From Aedes albopictus (Eukaryota > Arthropoda > Insecta > Diptera > Culicidae): DNA of 64,000 nt. Both the position numbers and the translations under genes were made by a program. Numbering within the stretch: position 1 is the first letter of the stretch; every line of letters starts with the position of its first letter. The DNA lies in the NCBI RefSeq assembly GCF_035046485.1, contig NC_085138.1:26039878-26103877 (forward strand). The letters run 5' to 3'. Shown here piece by piece: positions 31,681 through 43,299 of the stretch. Below the pieces are notes generated by a model. That model was not told the DNA's origin and did no database searches. It saw only the letters and a program-made list of their open reading frames with translations.

Positions 31681-32024
31681 AAGGAGAGGTGAAGGTTTCC
31701 CGGGAGGAATACCAGAAGAAACCTCAGGCATTCAGTCCTAGCTGAATTTCGTCCTAGCTAGGGGTAATTCCTGGTGGAATTCAAGATTGAATTCTCCAAA
31801 TATCTCATAAAGGTGTTCTGAATGAATCTCGGGTGAGATAAGTAAAAAATTGAATTATAAATTTATTTGAATTATCCTTATAAGGATAATGAATTTAAGG
31901 ATTGAATTATAAATAACCCGAGACATTCTATTGTCGTTTGTCATGTCCATAAGCCCGTTCGTATGCATATCTCCTTCCATCTTGGTTCAGCATCTACCAC
32001 GCCTTTCAGGCTACCAAAAAGCTA

Positions 32025-32414
32025 TAGGATAGGATGTGACAACAGAAATTCGCCTGCCTTGTTATGTTTTCGTTCAATTTCGTCGTCGATGGAAATCCAG
32101 TGCTGCCACTTTTCTTTATTCCAAATCTTTTAAACGATTTAAATTTAACGATTGAAACTTGGATGCATATTTCGCACCGTAAATCATTAATTGCATCTTG
32201 AACAGCATAACTGGCAAGAAAAATTGATTTCAAACGAAAAGTTCTCTCATTTTTAGTGAAATATAATAAAAATGCAACTGATTTTTAGTGCAAAATCAAT
32301 GGTTTACAAACTAGCAACACGGCCAAACGAATGTTAATTTCGACCAATCAGCTGGTCTCCGTTTGACAGCAAATTGGTCTCACATCGGCTGACTACGTGG
32401 CGCATCCTATCCTA
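32025..32414. mobile_element. MITE with TAGGATAGGATG ends
   Basis: TAGGATAGGATG at the left is mirrored by CATCCTATCCTA at the right. The 390-bp interior is AT-rich. No clear target duplication. Confidence 0.6.
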
Positions 32415-32519
32415 GCCAAAAAGGACCTTGTTTTCCCCTCTGGTGGTTGGTTGTGGAAACAGCGTAAATGGTGGTGTTAGATTTTGGAGGAGAACGTGCC
32501 TCTGGAGCCGACCTACTGA

Positions 32520-32625
32520 TACGGTAGACTGTTCAACTACGGTCTAATACCCCAGACAGACATGTGATACGAGTGTGATTCTCGTACAACGGTACGCAGT
32601 GTCAAGAAAATTCTAATAAGACTGT
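32520..32625 (+). repeat. Dispersed repeat, second copy
   Basis: Matches 14930-15057 over about 100 bp (AGACATGTGATACGAGTGTG, GAAAATTCTAATAAGACTG). Confidence 0.55.
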
Positions 32626-32689
32626 ATTTTGAAAAAAAAACGCCACTTCTAATATCATTTTTTTTTTCAACGGTAATACCCTGAGATGT

Positions 32690-33135
32690 CTAACCATAAA
32701 CATCAGCAACATAAAAACGTTGGATGTCAGCAGTGGAGAAGATCAGAAGGTTCAGTATCTTGGCATTCAGATAGTATCAGATGGCGGAGCCATATGGGAT
32801 AAAGAAGGCCAGGGCTGCTTTTCAGCAGCTGATTAGTCAAAGCACAAAAAACATAATTTTCAATTCCAACGTGAAATCTGCACTTTTGTCCGCCAACGAA
32901 ACGTAGTGCGTATCAGCAGACTACCACAAACAATCTTGAATACTGAGCTCCATCGACGATGCCATCCGAAACCGATATCAACGTAAATGGAGGTGGTTCG
33001 ACCACGTACTACGAAAGGGCAGAGACGAAATCTACAAGCAAGCGTTCGATTGAATTCTAGCAGAACATCGCAGCAGATGCAGGCAGGGCTTGTTGAGACG
33101 AAGCCTCAATAAGGAACTAAAGGAAGTCGAAGTCC
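32690..33135 (+). pseudogene. Non-LTR retrotransposon C-terminal remnant
   Basis: Conceptual pieces include KTLDVSSGEDQKVQYLGIQI, KKARAAFQQL, then AIRNRYQRKWRWFDHVLRKG and a CRQGLLRRSLNKELKEVE-like end. These are the thumb and C-terminal signature (W-FDHVLR) of insect non-LTR reverse transcriptases. Stops and shifts are present. Confidence 0.75.
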
Positions 33136-35290
33136 CCAAGTATAGGTCATGTTCAAATATTCGAGGCAACAACAACGAGCGAACTCACTGGATCTTCATA
33201 TTCAGCTGATTATCTATTTGTAATTGGTTGCAGTATTCAATACGTTAAGGATGCCCTCCAAACCAAATCGAAAGAAAATCGATAGAAATCTGACCTAGGT
33301 CAATGGAACTCTTTAACGTTGGCCCAAAAATGTGCCTCCAGAAAATTTCAGATTTTATGAGTAACTAACAATAGAAATCAAAATTTGCATATTTAAAATC
33401 GCAATGATGATTCGTTATTAGTTTTTGAGTTTTAATGATGTCATGTACGTCAAGAGTGTTAAATCTACATAAGCATCAGAGCTCGGCGTTCTTTGGTGAC
33501 CTATATGTCATGAATACATTGCGCTGCAATGCTCTATGTAATATTATAAACTAATCATTATTAAAGAACGCTATATGTTTTCTCATATCATACCTAATAT
33601 CTCCATAGATACATGAATGAGACTCAAATTAGCATTATAAATTGACTGCAAAAAGGCCCATTTGCACCGACAAAAAATCATCCATCGCGATTAACCATTT
33701 AAGCTTGTTAGCATTTTTGTCTGTCCGCTTTTGCAACATCATCGTGCACAAATCCAGCCACGCTTATCTTTGCCCATCTGATCCGCTGCTGATTCTCTGG
33801 TCTGCTACCTATAATATGCGTGATCATTTGAACGGAGTCACTACTGGATCGCGTATTACTGCTATATATTGCATTTTTCATTGAAAATTTTCTTTACCTC
33901 GCTGAGTTGTATGACGTTTTCTCCCAGCGAAAGCTTACGCGATACAGCAAATCGCTATATTTCACACTAACACAGCAAAAAATCTGTCAACAATAACAAA
34001 GTACACATGCATTTTCAGCGAAATGCTCTATTTGCATGACAACAATCCACTCTCACAGCTAACGGATGACCGCCGTCAAATATCAGGATTGCCAACTGTC
34101 CGGCGACTGCTGTCAAATCTCTTTGTCGCCGAATCTGGCGCTGGATCTTCGGCGCGGAAACCCAAAGGTGGGAATAAAATTTTGGGGTTTGCGCGCAATA
34201 TGTTGACTGTGGTCAGTCGCGCATCAAAACGTGTAGGATTGATGATTCTTTTTGGCAGATTGTTACCCCTCGAATCGCCGGGAACAAGCGGAAATTTGCA
34301 AAGCAATATAATTGTAACACGATCGCGATCTTGATTAAATTTGACCACTCGACAAATAGTCGCGCGACCATTCAACACAGTGAGACAGATTTGTGAATTG
34401 GATGGTCGAAAAATAAATAAATGTGCATTTTTTAGCTAGGAAAGACTAGTTCTAATCATTCTTTAGGAAAGGTCATAATAACTCTAGACATTCAAAGTAT
34501 GTACAAAAATAAGTGTTTTTTTAATATTCTTCCATAATCTAGTCCGTTGTCTAATCGTTGCACCAATCGTTGTGCCATCTTCACGTCAATGGCAGTAATA
34601 CGATACGGGATGAAATCCGAACATCAAATTATGTCACGTCCGACATCTGTTCATGAGCTTTGTTATGAGATGATGAATTTGTCTCTTCGTTCCTTTCATA
34701 AAGAGACGTGACCAAGGGGGTCGGTCTTGAAAAATTAATACATATAATCACGTGGTTTGATACGATCACTTGCTGTAGTTGCACCGGTAACTAGATCCAG
34801 ATTTGTAATGTCTGGCCTAAAAGTAGGTTCGTCTTCTGCATTGTGAAGGTCACGTGCAAGTCGCTGACTTACCTGTTGGTTACACCGGGAGAAGAGGTTT
34901 CCGCTTAGCTGCTGATGAGTATCGGATCTGGTGTGCTTTACTTGCTTCGCTCGCTGAGCTGATTAACGTACCGGCCGGCAAACGCTGCTGGTTGGATCCC
35001 TTGTTCACATGCATCGTGAAAGACTAACAAGGCGTTAATCGCACTTCGCGGGAAGTCGACGATTGTTTTCGCTTTGTCTGATAATTTTCGTCTGCCAGAA
35101 AGTTGATAATCCTAATATACATAGTATAGATACATGAGTAGCCGGCCGAATTACAGGGTATCTTTTTCCGTTAGAAACCCTAATTATTAAAAGGGTTTTA
35201 AGAGTAAGAAGTTGAAACTACCTAGTTATTAGTTTCTAGATGTGTAGAAGAGCTGTAACTTCGAGTTGAGTTAACCGACAAAGCTCAAAT
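33136..35290. other. Unassigned stretch
   Basis: No gene was recognised in about 2.1 kb. A GC-richer segment at about 34060-34330 has open frames on both strands but no family signature. Confidence 0.35.
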
Positions 35291-35294
35291 CTTT

Positions 35295-36600
35295 CGAAGA
35301 TTCATTCAGGAATTTCCTCCAAGGACTGCATAAGGAAATCTTCCTGGGATTCCTTCAGGAATTTGAACAATAATTGATCGATTCAGTCGTTTAGAAATTC
35401 TTTTGGGATTAAAATTGAATATACTTCTGTAATTCCTTCAGGGATTTTAACATGCTTCAGGATTTTCTCCAGGGATTTCTTCGAGAATACCTCCACGGAT
35501 TCATTTTGGGAATCTAGACTACAAATCGTAAGGAATCTAGGTCTTCCTTCAGGAATTTCTTCTTGAATTTCTTTTAGAATTCATCCTGGGATTTCTTCCG
35601 GCGGAATTCCTGTCAGAATATTTTTTTCTGGTATTGTTTCCGGGATTCCTTCAGTAAGCCCTTCCAGATTCTTCCGGAATTCTTCCAGGGATTCCTTTGG
35701 GAATTCATTCAGAATGTTTCATTCTTGAGAGAACTTCAGAAATTCCATGTAGGATTTCTACAAAAAAACCGTCTAGAAGTTATTCGCAAATCACCAAACT
35801 TAACCTGAGATTCTTTCGGGAGTTCTTTCAGGAATGCCTCCGTAATTTGCTCCAGAATTTCAAGCAGAAATTACTTGTGGAATTTCACCTGAGATTTCTT
35901 CCGCATTCCCTCCTGAGATTCTTTCCAGAGTTCTGCTGGGATTCCTTCGGGAATTTTATCTGCGATTACTATAAGAAATCCTCCAGAAATTATCTTAATT
36001 TTTTCCCGGAATGCCTTTTGGAATTCCTCATGGGAATCCTGAAGTTGCTCAAGGAATTCATCTCTGGTTCTTCATTACTTCAGGAAATTCTTCAAAGCTT
36101 ACTTCAGAAATTCTTTCAAGGATTTCTTTAGGAACTCTTCCAGAGATATTTCCAGGCATTGTTTCAGGGATTCTTCTGGGAAATACTTCAGGATAATCTT
36201 CATGGATTGCGTCAGCAATTCAACTAGGGATTCCCTCAGGAACTCTTTTAGAAATTTCTCACGAATTCCTCCATGAATTTCTTCGGGAACTCCACAATTA
36301 CGTCAGGAACTACTGGTTTCCTTCCAAAATTTCTTCTTAGATGACTTTCTAGATTGCTTGCATGATTTTTCCAGGAATTGGTTCAGGAATGCCTTCAGTC
36401 ATTTAATCAGGATTTTTTCTTGGGATTCCTTCAAGAATTCCTCCTAGGAGTTTTTCGGAAATTTTACTTGTGGTTCCTGCAGGAGTTCTATTACGAATTC
36501 TTCTAGTAAATTATCCTGAGATTTCTTCAGGCAATTCTCCCAGAAATCCTTTAGAGATTTGTCCTTTGATTGCTTTTGAGATTCCTTCAGGAATTCATTA
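35295..36600. repeat. Degenerate GGAATTCC-rich satellite block
   Basis: Phrases such as GGATTCCTTCAGGAATTC, TTTCTTCAGG and TTCCTCC recur throughout, with the TTCC-rich strand on top. The 144-codon frame at 35697 is an artefact. Confidence 0.8.
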
Positions 36601-36830
36601 GCATTAGCATTAGCATTAAGCGAGTCGCACAAATTCGTAGGTGGTACAGTCCTAGACCGCTGTTATGAGGGTTGCCTCCTTCCCGTCTGAACCAAAGCAC
36701 AAAGATTTGGGACTAATCTCTGACTCTTGGACAAGACTGACGCAATCCTCCAATGGTCGAGCACTGTCCTGGACACCTATGAAAAATGTAGACAACTCTA
36801 CGATCTCTCAGGCCTAGGTGTCACGGGAAT
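36596..36830 (-). repeat. Repeat with hexanucleotide tail
   Basis: CATTAGCATTAGCATTA at about 36598-36616 is on the minus strand a TAATGC tail after GCGACTCGCT. About 215 bp of non-satellite sequence precedes it on that strand. This looks like a LINE or SINE 3' end with a simple-repeat tail; the family is not known. Confidence 0.4.
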
Positions 36831-37284
36831 TTGGGTGTTGTTAGTGGAAGGGTAAACTCCAAAGGATACGCTTGGTTAACGTTCAGGCACACCATTGTTA
36901 GACTGCTTCGAATCAGTTGTCTGCCCAATTCATCCTCATCATCTTGTTGGCATTTGGTCGAATTACTAGATTCTTCGGTTGATAATCTGAAATATAAAAT
37001 AATATTAACATCGTACGTCAAATAAGCTACAAATTAGTGATACGCTCGCCACAGTTACATATTTTAAAAATATTATTTATAACGTAAGATACATTTACCT
37101 GAACCCTTCTGAAATAAAATGGCAATTAGCAGTACATTGAAACACAAATACTACAAAACACAAAAAAAGAACATCAAACTTTGATCTTGGAATATTTAAA
37201 AATACGGTAAATATCAAGATCAAAATTTGATTTGGTAGATCTTACACCGCAACGCACCATTCTAAGGTGATCTACCCACGTTAC

Positions 37285-37595
37285 GGGGGATTTTGAGATT
37301 CCTTCAGGAACTCATCCAGGAAATCATTCGGAAATTATTCTTGGAATTCTTTCAGAGATTCCTCTTGGGATGTCTTCCAGAATTCCACCTGAGGTTCTTT
37401 AAGGGATTTCTACTTGTGATTCATTCAGGCATTTCTTTTGGAATTCCTTCAGGTTATTCTCCTGAGAATCATTCTGAAATCTCAACTGAAATTGCTGCCC
37501 AGGTTGCTGGGTTTGTTTAAAGAATTCCTCTTTAAATTTCTTCCGGAATGTGTCCTAGGATTTCTTCGGGAATTCATAAGGATAAGGATAAGTAA
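37285..37595. repeat. Degenerate GGAATTCC-rich satellite block with GGATAA tail
   Basis: Same type as 35295-36600. It ends in three units of AAGGAT (about 37577-37594). Confidence 0.7.
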
Positions 37596-37644
37596 AAAAT
37601 GTAATAGCATATCTTGTTCTTCGCTCATTTTCATTGCTAAAGTC

Positions 37645-37932
37645 TAGTACGCACCTGGTAAGAAAAGCACTCCAGAAAAAATCCCTCTAATTACCTAAGG
37701 AATTTTGACAACTGATTAGTATGGGAAGAAATGTCAATTTTCCTTGAGGAACGGAATATTTTTCCGCAAGGAAAAGTGACAGCTCCATTTGATTTGCCCG
37801 GCAGGCGTTACGAGCGTTACACAATTTTCATTTCTTTCCAGCTGCGGACCACTCAAGAAATTTTAACAGCGAAATCATTTCTTGACCGTTCCTTGGCCTA
37901 TCTTTTTCCACTGTACTTATCAGGTGCGTACT
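37645..37932. mobile_element. MITE with TAGTACGCACCTG ends
   Basis: TAGTACGCACCTGGTAAG at the left is mirrored by CTTATCAGGTGCGTACTA at the right with one mismatch. Length 288 bp. Confidence 0.7.
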
Positions 37933-37967
37933 ACCCTTAAACCAACAAATACTACATCAAGTGACCT

Positions 37968-38220
37968 TCGTGGCCGTGCGGCTAGAGGCGTCAGTCATCT
38001 AGACGTTTCGTAAGCCTCGGAGTGTGGGTTCGATTCCCGCTCCAGACGGGGAAAACTTTTCGTCAAACGGAAAATTCTCCACTGGACCGCTGGGTGTTAT
38101 GTGTGTTGTCCGTTGTTATATGTTAGTGCTTGTTCAGTCTGTACAACCTCTGGTTGAAGACGGTGTAGTGTCTTTTCAATACCAAACTTTGCTCAAATAC
38201 CTCCAACTGTTATTGTTATG
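37968..38220 (+). mobile_element. tRNA-derived SINE
   Basis: The head has box-A-like GTGGCCGTGCGGCTAGAGG and box-B GGTTCGATTCC (about 38028-38038), followed by a body with AAACTTTTCGTC and CTCCACTGGACCGC. A fragment of the same family lies at 30612. It is a SINE, not a functional tRNA gene, because the tRNA-like part runs into the body without a terminator. Confidence 0.75.
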
Positions 38221-38429
38221 TTCTCATATTATTTCGCAGAATAACGCAGCAATTACAATTTTAGGTATTAGAGCACAGGTTGCTCTTTGCATGGTATTTG
38301 TAAGCTGTGCCCTTCTGCTCGGGAAGTGACGGGAAGTTTTCCTGTACGACAGTCGGAACGGATTTTTTTTGCGTGCAGAGCTGTCTCCTTTCTCTCAGTG
38401 CACAACCACTTTGTCTAAACCAGCATGGA

Positions 38430-38709
38430 TTACTGCACGAATTTATACTGGCCTGCTTACCATCACACTAGAGTGACTGGAAGGGAGAGTGGCGTCATGT
38501 TCCAATTTTGACAGGTCTCCTGCTCGTTTGGAATGGGAATTTGTATGGATTTGACAGATGATCGCTGTTTCAATTTTGACATTGACGCCACTCTCCCTTC
38601 CAGTCACTCTACATCACACGAAATATGACGTTTGAGCGGTGTCAGCACCGCCCAAACGTCAAATTTTCTGTGAGAGTAAACAAACCAGCATAAATTCGTG
38701 CAGTGGACC
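38430..38709. mobile_element. Outer MITE interrupted by another MITE
   Basis: CTGCACGAATTTATACTGG at about 38432-38450 is mirrored by CCAGCATAAATTCGTGCAG at about 38686-38704. The centre is occupied by the hAT-like MITE at 38469-38611. Confidence 0.6.
38469..38611. mobile_element. MITE with 29-bp perfect TIR and 8-bp duplication
   Basis: The TIR begins TAGAGTGACTGGAAGGGAGA and is perfect for 29 bp. CATCACAC is duplicated at 38461-38468 and 38612-38619. The 8-bp duplication points to a hAT-type element. Confidence 0.92.
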
Positions 38710-38824
38710 ATAGGGCACTGCATGAAATTCTCTCCTTCATTTTCACTTCTACAGATATTTTGTAAACAACAAGGCCAATAAATCTCAAAATCCCATACAA
38801 AATCAAAACAATGCAGTGCCCTAT
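38710..38824. mobile_element. MITE with ATAGGGCACTGCAT ends, copy 1
   Basis: ATAGGGCACTGCAT and its mirror ATGCAGTGCCCTAT bound 115 bp. A second copy lies at 53112-53226. Confidence 0.8.
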
Positions 38825-39194
38825 AGTGATTCGATGCTTGTAAGCAAAACAAAATCATGCCGTGGTTGCTAAGACTTTTTTCTACGTCTTTTCGTTTCGT
38901 GGCTTTGTTTTTTACGATTCGGACTTCGACGAATTTTGCTAGCCAGTGGTGGTTTGATTCAATTCAAAATATGGGATTCGCGAGCGTGGGAAAGTGCGCT
39001 GATTTTTTATTTGATGACGGCACGGTGGCACAATAGACTAATTTCAAGACCCCGATGTACCAAAGAAAACCCTCAAATTTTGTGTGTCCAGTCTGGTAGC
39101 CAATAATTTTCATTATCGTGTATTTTTTTTCGTGTAAATTGCATTTTGTGTTAATTATATTTAGCGTGTTATAGTTTATTGTATCGCTAACTGG
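38825..39194. other. Unassigned stretch
   Basis: AT-rich, no coding family recognised. Confidence 0.35.
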
Positions 39195-39366
39195 ACTGCG
39201 ACGGAGTGCGGAATTTTAAATAAAAGTGCGATATTGCATCAAATCGTTCCGGTGTCTTCACCGCACTTATTCATCATGTGCTCATGAATAAGTGCGGTGA
39301 AGACACCGAAACGATCTGACACTAAATCGCACTTTTATTTGAGATTCCGCACTTCCTCGTCGCACT
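39195..39366. mobile_element. Fold-back element 3
   Basis: Arms of about 75 bp mirror each other (AGTGCGGAATTTT outside, GGTGTCTTCACCGCAC inside). GAAACG follows a short stem as in the other fold-backs, but no CUGANGA-like sequence is present, so hammerhead relation is not supported. Confidence 0.75.
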
Positions 39367-39524
39367 TTTAACTGCGTAATGCGCAATACACCGATCTGAC
39401 AGCAAAGGACCAAAAATAAATTACGTGATTGGGTACCGAGAATTGTTCACAACCTGCGAACTTGACTGCGGAAAAAATCGCGACCATGACGCCGCTGGTG
39501 GCACCCCTCACAGGTATCCCAGGT

Positions 39525-39740
39525 ATGATTCGTGGGTTCTCCACAAGTTTGTTCCAGGAATCCTTCAGGAATTTCGTGAGGGATTCACAGGAACTTCTTG
39601 ATGAGATTCTTCCGGGCATTTATTTAGGATTCCTTCAGAAGTTTGCTCTGGGATTCTGCCAGGAGTTTTTTCTGAAATTCCTAGGATTCCTTCAAGAGCT
39701 CTTACCAGGATTCTTCTAGAAATTCTTTCCTATTTTGCTT
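39525..39740. repeat. Degenerate GGAATTCC-rich satellite block
   Basis: TTCCTTCAGGAATTTC and GGATTCCTTCAGAAG phrases; the open frame at 39429-39719 is mostly an artefact. Confidence 0.65.
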
Positions 39741-39803
39741 GAAGAATACACAGATAAAAATAATGAAGATTACACGTCATGTAAACTTCATTTTGATCAT
39801 GTA

Positions 39804-40361
39804 CAGTGTCGGACAAAACAATTAGACCACCAGCCATTTTTCATACAAAATGGTCAAGTTTGACGATGTGATACTCGGTTTCTAGTGAACCGATTTGACT
39901 GAAATTCTGTCAGTCGCCATGGAGTTACGTGAATTTTGATTTGTATTTAATTAATTGAGTTCATCACATCAAAAGTTACAGATACACGAAACGACAAAAT
40001 AATAGGACCACTTTCAGATTGCTATTATCAAATAATATATGAGAGTATCTGATATTTGATGATTGATGAACAAGTACTAAAATTAAGAATGCCATTTAAA
40101 CTTGTGGATATTTTCATTGAATTGACCAGAAATAATTATCATAAAAATCTGGTGTTATAATTTTGTCACACCGTATATCTGTAACTTTGGAAGTAGTAAA
40201 CAGAACTCAATCAATTTAATACAAATCAAAATTCCCGTAATATCATGTCAGCTGTCAATATTTCAGCCAAATCGGTCAACTAGAAACCGATTTCCATATT
40301 GTCAAACTTGGCCATTTTGTATGAAATAGGACCGGTGGTCTTATTGTTTTGTCCGATACTG
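39804..40361. mobile_element. Tc1/mariner-like MITE with long TIRs
   Basis: The ends CAGTGTCGGACAAAACAATT and the mirror of AATAAGACCACC/GGACAAAACAATAAGACC (with TA outside at 39802-39803 and 40362-40363) continue as inverted similarity for about 180 bp per side. The centre is AT-rich and non-coding. Confidence 0.85.
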
Positions 40362-40529
40362 TATCTTCCATCTCTGAGTCATGCTGAATTACATGACATC
40401 TAATGAAAGTTTATATGGTTTTTTTTTCATGAGATATACATGACATGTCATGTAAACTTCTGTAAAATCCAATTTCCGCTCCAATTATGTACATCATATG
40501 TCACAGAAATTTACAAATCTTTTCGATCT

Positions 40530-40940
40530 GTGTACCTTTTGAGATTATTTCTGAAGTTCCTGTTTTTTTATGAAACTTCCTTCCGAATTTTCTCTAGGAT
40601 TACTCCTTCCAAGATTACCGCAGCAATTTTAGCTGAGATTTTTCCAGGAATTCTTTCCGTAGTTCTCCACATTTTTTATAAGATCCCTTTAAAATTTCCT
40701 TCTGTGATTCCTCAGGGAGCTATATCTGAGATTCTTCTTGGGATTCCTTCTGAAGTACCCTCTGAGGTTATTCCAGGAGTTACCTCTGAATTCCTAACAG
40801 GTTTTATATAAGGAACTCCTTCCAGGATTCCTTCTGAAACTTCAACGGATTTTTCCAGCATCTCTCATGAAGCTTCGGGAATCCTCCAGGAATTACATCC
40901 GAGAATCTCGTAATAGCTCCGGAGTAACTGAGGAGAAACT
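40530..40940. repeat. Degenerate GGAATTCC-rich satellite block
   Basis: TTCC-rich strand on top; the 123-codon frame at 40440 is an artefact. Confidence 0.7.
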
Positions 40941-40944
40941 TGCT

Positions 40945-41058
40945 GGAGCTCCCAACAAACTCGCGAAATGTGAGTTCTTCCTTCGGAAGGGAAGTAAAGC
41001 GTGGGTGCCGAGATGAACTAGCCTTGGGCTAAAATCTCGTTAATACAGATAAAAAAAA
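40945..41058 (+). mobile_element. SINE tail, copy 1
   Basis: GTGAGTTCTTCCTTCGGAAG, GATGAACTAGCC and AAAATCTCGTTAATACAGAT, then an A-run. The same tail occurs at 55770-55885 (minus) and with a tRNA-like head at 57555-57740. Confidence 0.75.
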
Positions 41059-41059
41059 C

Positions 41060-41450
41060 TTGCTGAAGTATTTCCTCAAGGAAATCCTTCAAAAAATTCA
41101 TCAGTAATTCTTATAAACAAAAACTACAAGAGGAATTTCTCTAAATACTCCCTAATAAACTCCTGAAAGATTTCCATTAGAAACATCTGAAAGAAATTCA
41201 GAATGAACTTCCGAAGAAATTCCAGAAGGATCCGCAGGAATTTCAAACGAATCTCTTGGTGGATACCAGATACCAGAAAAAGTTCCTAGCTAGATGAATC
41301 CTGGAAAGAGTTCCTGAAGGATTCCTGGAAGCAGTTTCTGAAATAATTCCAGAACAATTTCCCGGAATAAGTTCCAAGAGAAAGAGTTCCAAAAGGTATC
41401 CCGGAAGAAGTTGCCGAAGAAATCTACGAAGGAATTCCAAAATGTTTGAG
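41060..41450. repeat. Degenerate GGAATTCC-rich satellite block, GGAA strand on top
   Basis: Same family as the block before the SINE tail but in the opposite strand sense (GAAGGATTCCTGGAAG, GAACTTCCG). Confidence 0.7.
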
Positions 41451-41919
41451 ATTGGCATCATATCAAAAGCTCTTTTTACTTAATATATTTTGAATAAGAT
41501 TTAAGCTTTTGAAGTCGAAGACAAATTAGCGGAGATAAGATACAAAGTTTTTGAGGGGTGACCCCAAACTTTTGATAGTGAATGTGCGTATTTGTAACAT
41601 AATAACAAGGGGAAATCATGGCTTACCTAATACCCTTATACATCCCAGCTCAATAATGACTGAGTATTGTATCAATGATCTACTAAGTACTAAGCCGTTA
41701 ATTTGGATTACATCAAGACTATGTAATTTTCATATTTCTTTCTTTTTTTTAGATTCTACATCATTAGTGCTACTTCCGCATATCAGTTATACCGACACCG
41801 ATGACAATTACCTTAATTAACCGACGATTTCGAGCATCATTAGTCTTGTAATACGGATAGCCGAAAAAACAAACGATGTAACTAGCATTCCGCGCATCCC
41901 TCGGAGCTGCTTACTTACT

Positions 41920-42069
41920 ATGGAATTGTACATCGGCGAGGATCTCCTAGCCAGTGCCAGCACCTGGATGAACTTCGTCCCCATCCCGTTCTACGCCCGC
42001 ATCCTGCGGTTGTTGCTTCTCCAACTGGATCTGCCGGATAATTTCCACCAGTCAACCGACGACTGCTAA
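41920..42069 (+). CDS. Short GC-rich open frame, exon-like
   Basis: A 49-codon frame starting MELYIGEDLLASAS and ending FHQSTDDC has even base composition and third-position GC unlike the AT-rich surroundings. It contains a leucine-rich run (ILRLLLLQLDLPDN). No splice sites or family were recognised. It may be an exon of an unseen gene, a captured fragment or part of an element. Confidence 0.3.
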   Translation: MELYIGEDLLASASTWMNFVPIPFYARILRLLLLQLDLPDNFHQSTDDC

Positions 42070-42554
42070 TCAATTCTCCTGCGGACCACCGCAAGATCGT
42101 TTCGTTCTGAGGTGACTGATTTGCGACAAGGTGTGCTGCGGGGTATAATTACGAACGACGCACTTTAGCGAGCGGCACGGTGCTCCTCAGACCGTTATTA
42201 TAAAAAAAAAAAACAGTCTCAATGGATCAATGAAGCCTACTTTTCTAGGTTTCACCGCATGTAAGCAGAGGCGCCACCGTATATGGACGTTAGCATTGTG
42301 ACAGCAGTGGAGTTATGTCAAACACACAAGGCTGCGGTGGCGCTATCTGTTCATTTCATAGCGGCCGTTTTAGTTATTTTAGTGATCCATTCTCAGGTCT
42401 CCATCATACCGGTGCTCATACATTGTTTTCTATGACTTTTTTGCAATCCTTTTAAAATTTAAAAAACCCAAATTAATCCACCTAGAGGTGATAGTGCCTT
42501 TCTCGTCGTATATGTTCTCACGATCTTTCCGTCGACGTAAGTCAAAGTGTTCCT

Positions 42555-42830
42555 CCTCTTCTTGGCGTAACGTCCTCACTGGGACAAAGCCTGCTTCTCA
42601 GCTTAGTGTTCTATGAGCACTTCCACAGTTATTTACTGAGAGCTTCCTCTGCCAATGACCATTTTGCATGTGTATATCGTGTGGCAGGCACGAAGATACT
42701 CTATGCCCAAGGAAATCAAGGAAATTTCTTTTACGAAAAGATCCTGGACCGACCGGGAATCGAACCCGTCACCCTCAGCATGGTCATGCTGAATACCCGT
42801 GCGTTTACCGCCTCGGCTATATGGGTCCTA
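42555..42830 (-). mobile_element. Feilai-type SINE with 17-bp target duplication
   Basis: On the minus strand a tRNA-like head (ATATAGCCGAGGCGGTAAAC, box B GGTTCGATTCC) is followed by a body and a 3' end GTTACGCCAAGAAG. TAAGTCAAAGTGTTCCT is duplicated at 42538-42554 and 42831-42847. Confidence 0.92.
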
Positions 42831-43299
42831 TAAGTCAAAGTGTTCCTGAATCCTGAAATTTTTTTTAGAAAAGCAAGCAGTTTTTCAAAGCCATAATTGA
42901 ATTGACATAAAACTTATTGATGACACATAGTCCGACGTTGTGTTCAGCGTATAAGCAGAGCTGAATAATATCAGATTTCTCAGTAGACTGCATGAGTACC
43001 ATCACTAACATTGGGAGCTGATCAATATCAAGACGATACTAACATGCTAAGATATAACTTTTTACACAATCACAGATCACTTTGCGGTCTTCGATAAAAA
43101 AATTTCTGCACATTCTAGGTTATATTTTATTGACCGTTGAAAACAAGAACGTAGTGAGTATAGTGAGACGTCTGTTTGTATGTGGGTTTAATATGTCAAG
43201 ATTTTGTTCTCTTACACATATTTATCGCTTGCATTGATTTTATTTATTTTTGTAGTTCCGGTTAAGCATCAAACGCTGGTTGTGCAACCCTACCGGTAG

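Noticed and set aside
34023..34378. Overlapping 100-codon frames on both strands
   Set aside because: Moderate GC raises open-frame length; no motif, no splice structure and no preferred strand.
35697..36131. 144-codon frame and similar ones in GGAATTCC blocks (37293, 40440, 53774, 54671, 56927, 63561)
   Set aside because: Composition follows the satellite phrases in whatever frame is open; no domain or codon-level signal.
37968..38045. tRNA gene
   Set aside because: Box A and box B are present but the sequence continues into a SINE body and related fragments occur elsewhere in the window.
39195..39366. Third fold-back as a hammerhead carrier
   Set aside because: GAAACG follows a GGTG-CACC stem, but no CUGANGA-like sequence precedes it and stem I cannot be formed.
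42750..42830. Minus-strand tRNA gene
   Set aside because: Head of a SINE bounded by a 17-bp target duplication.
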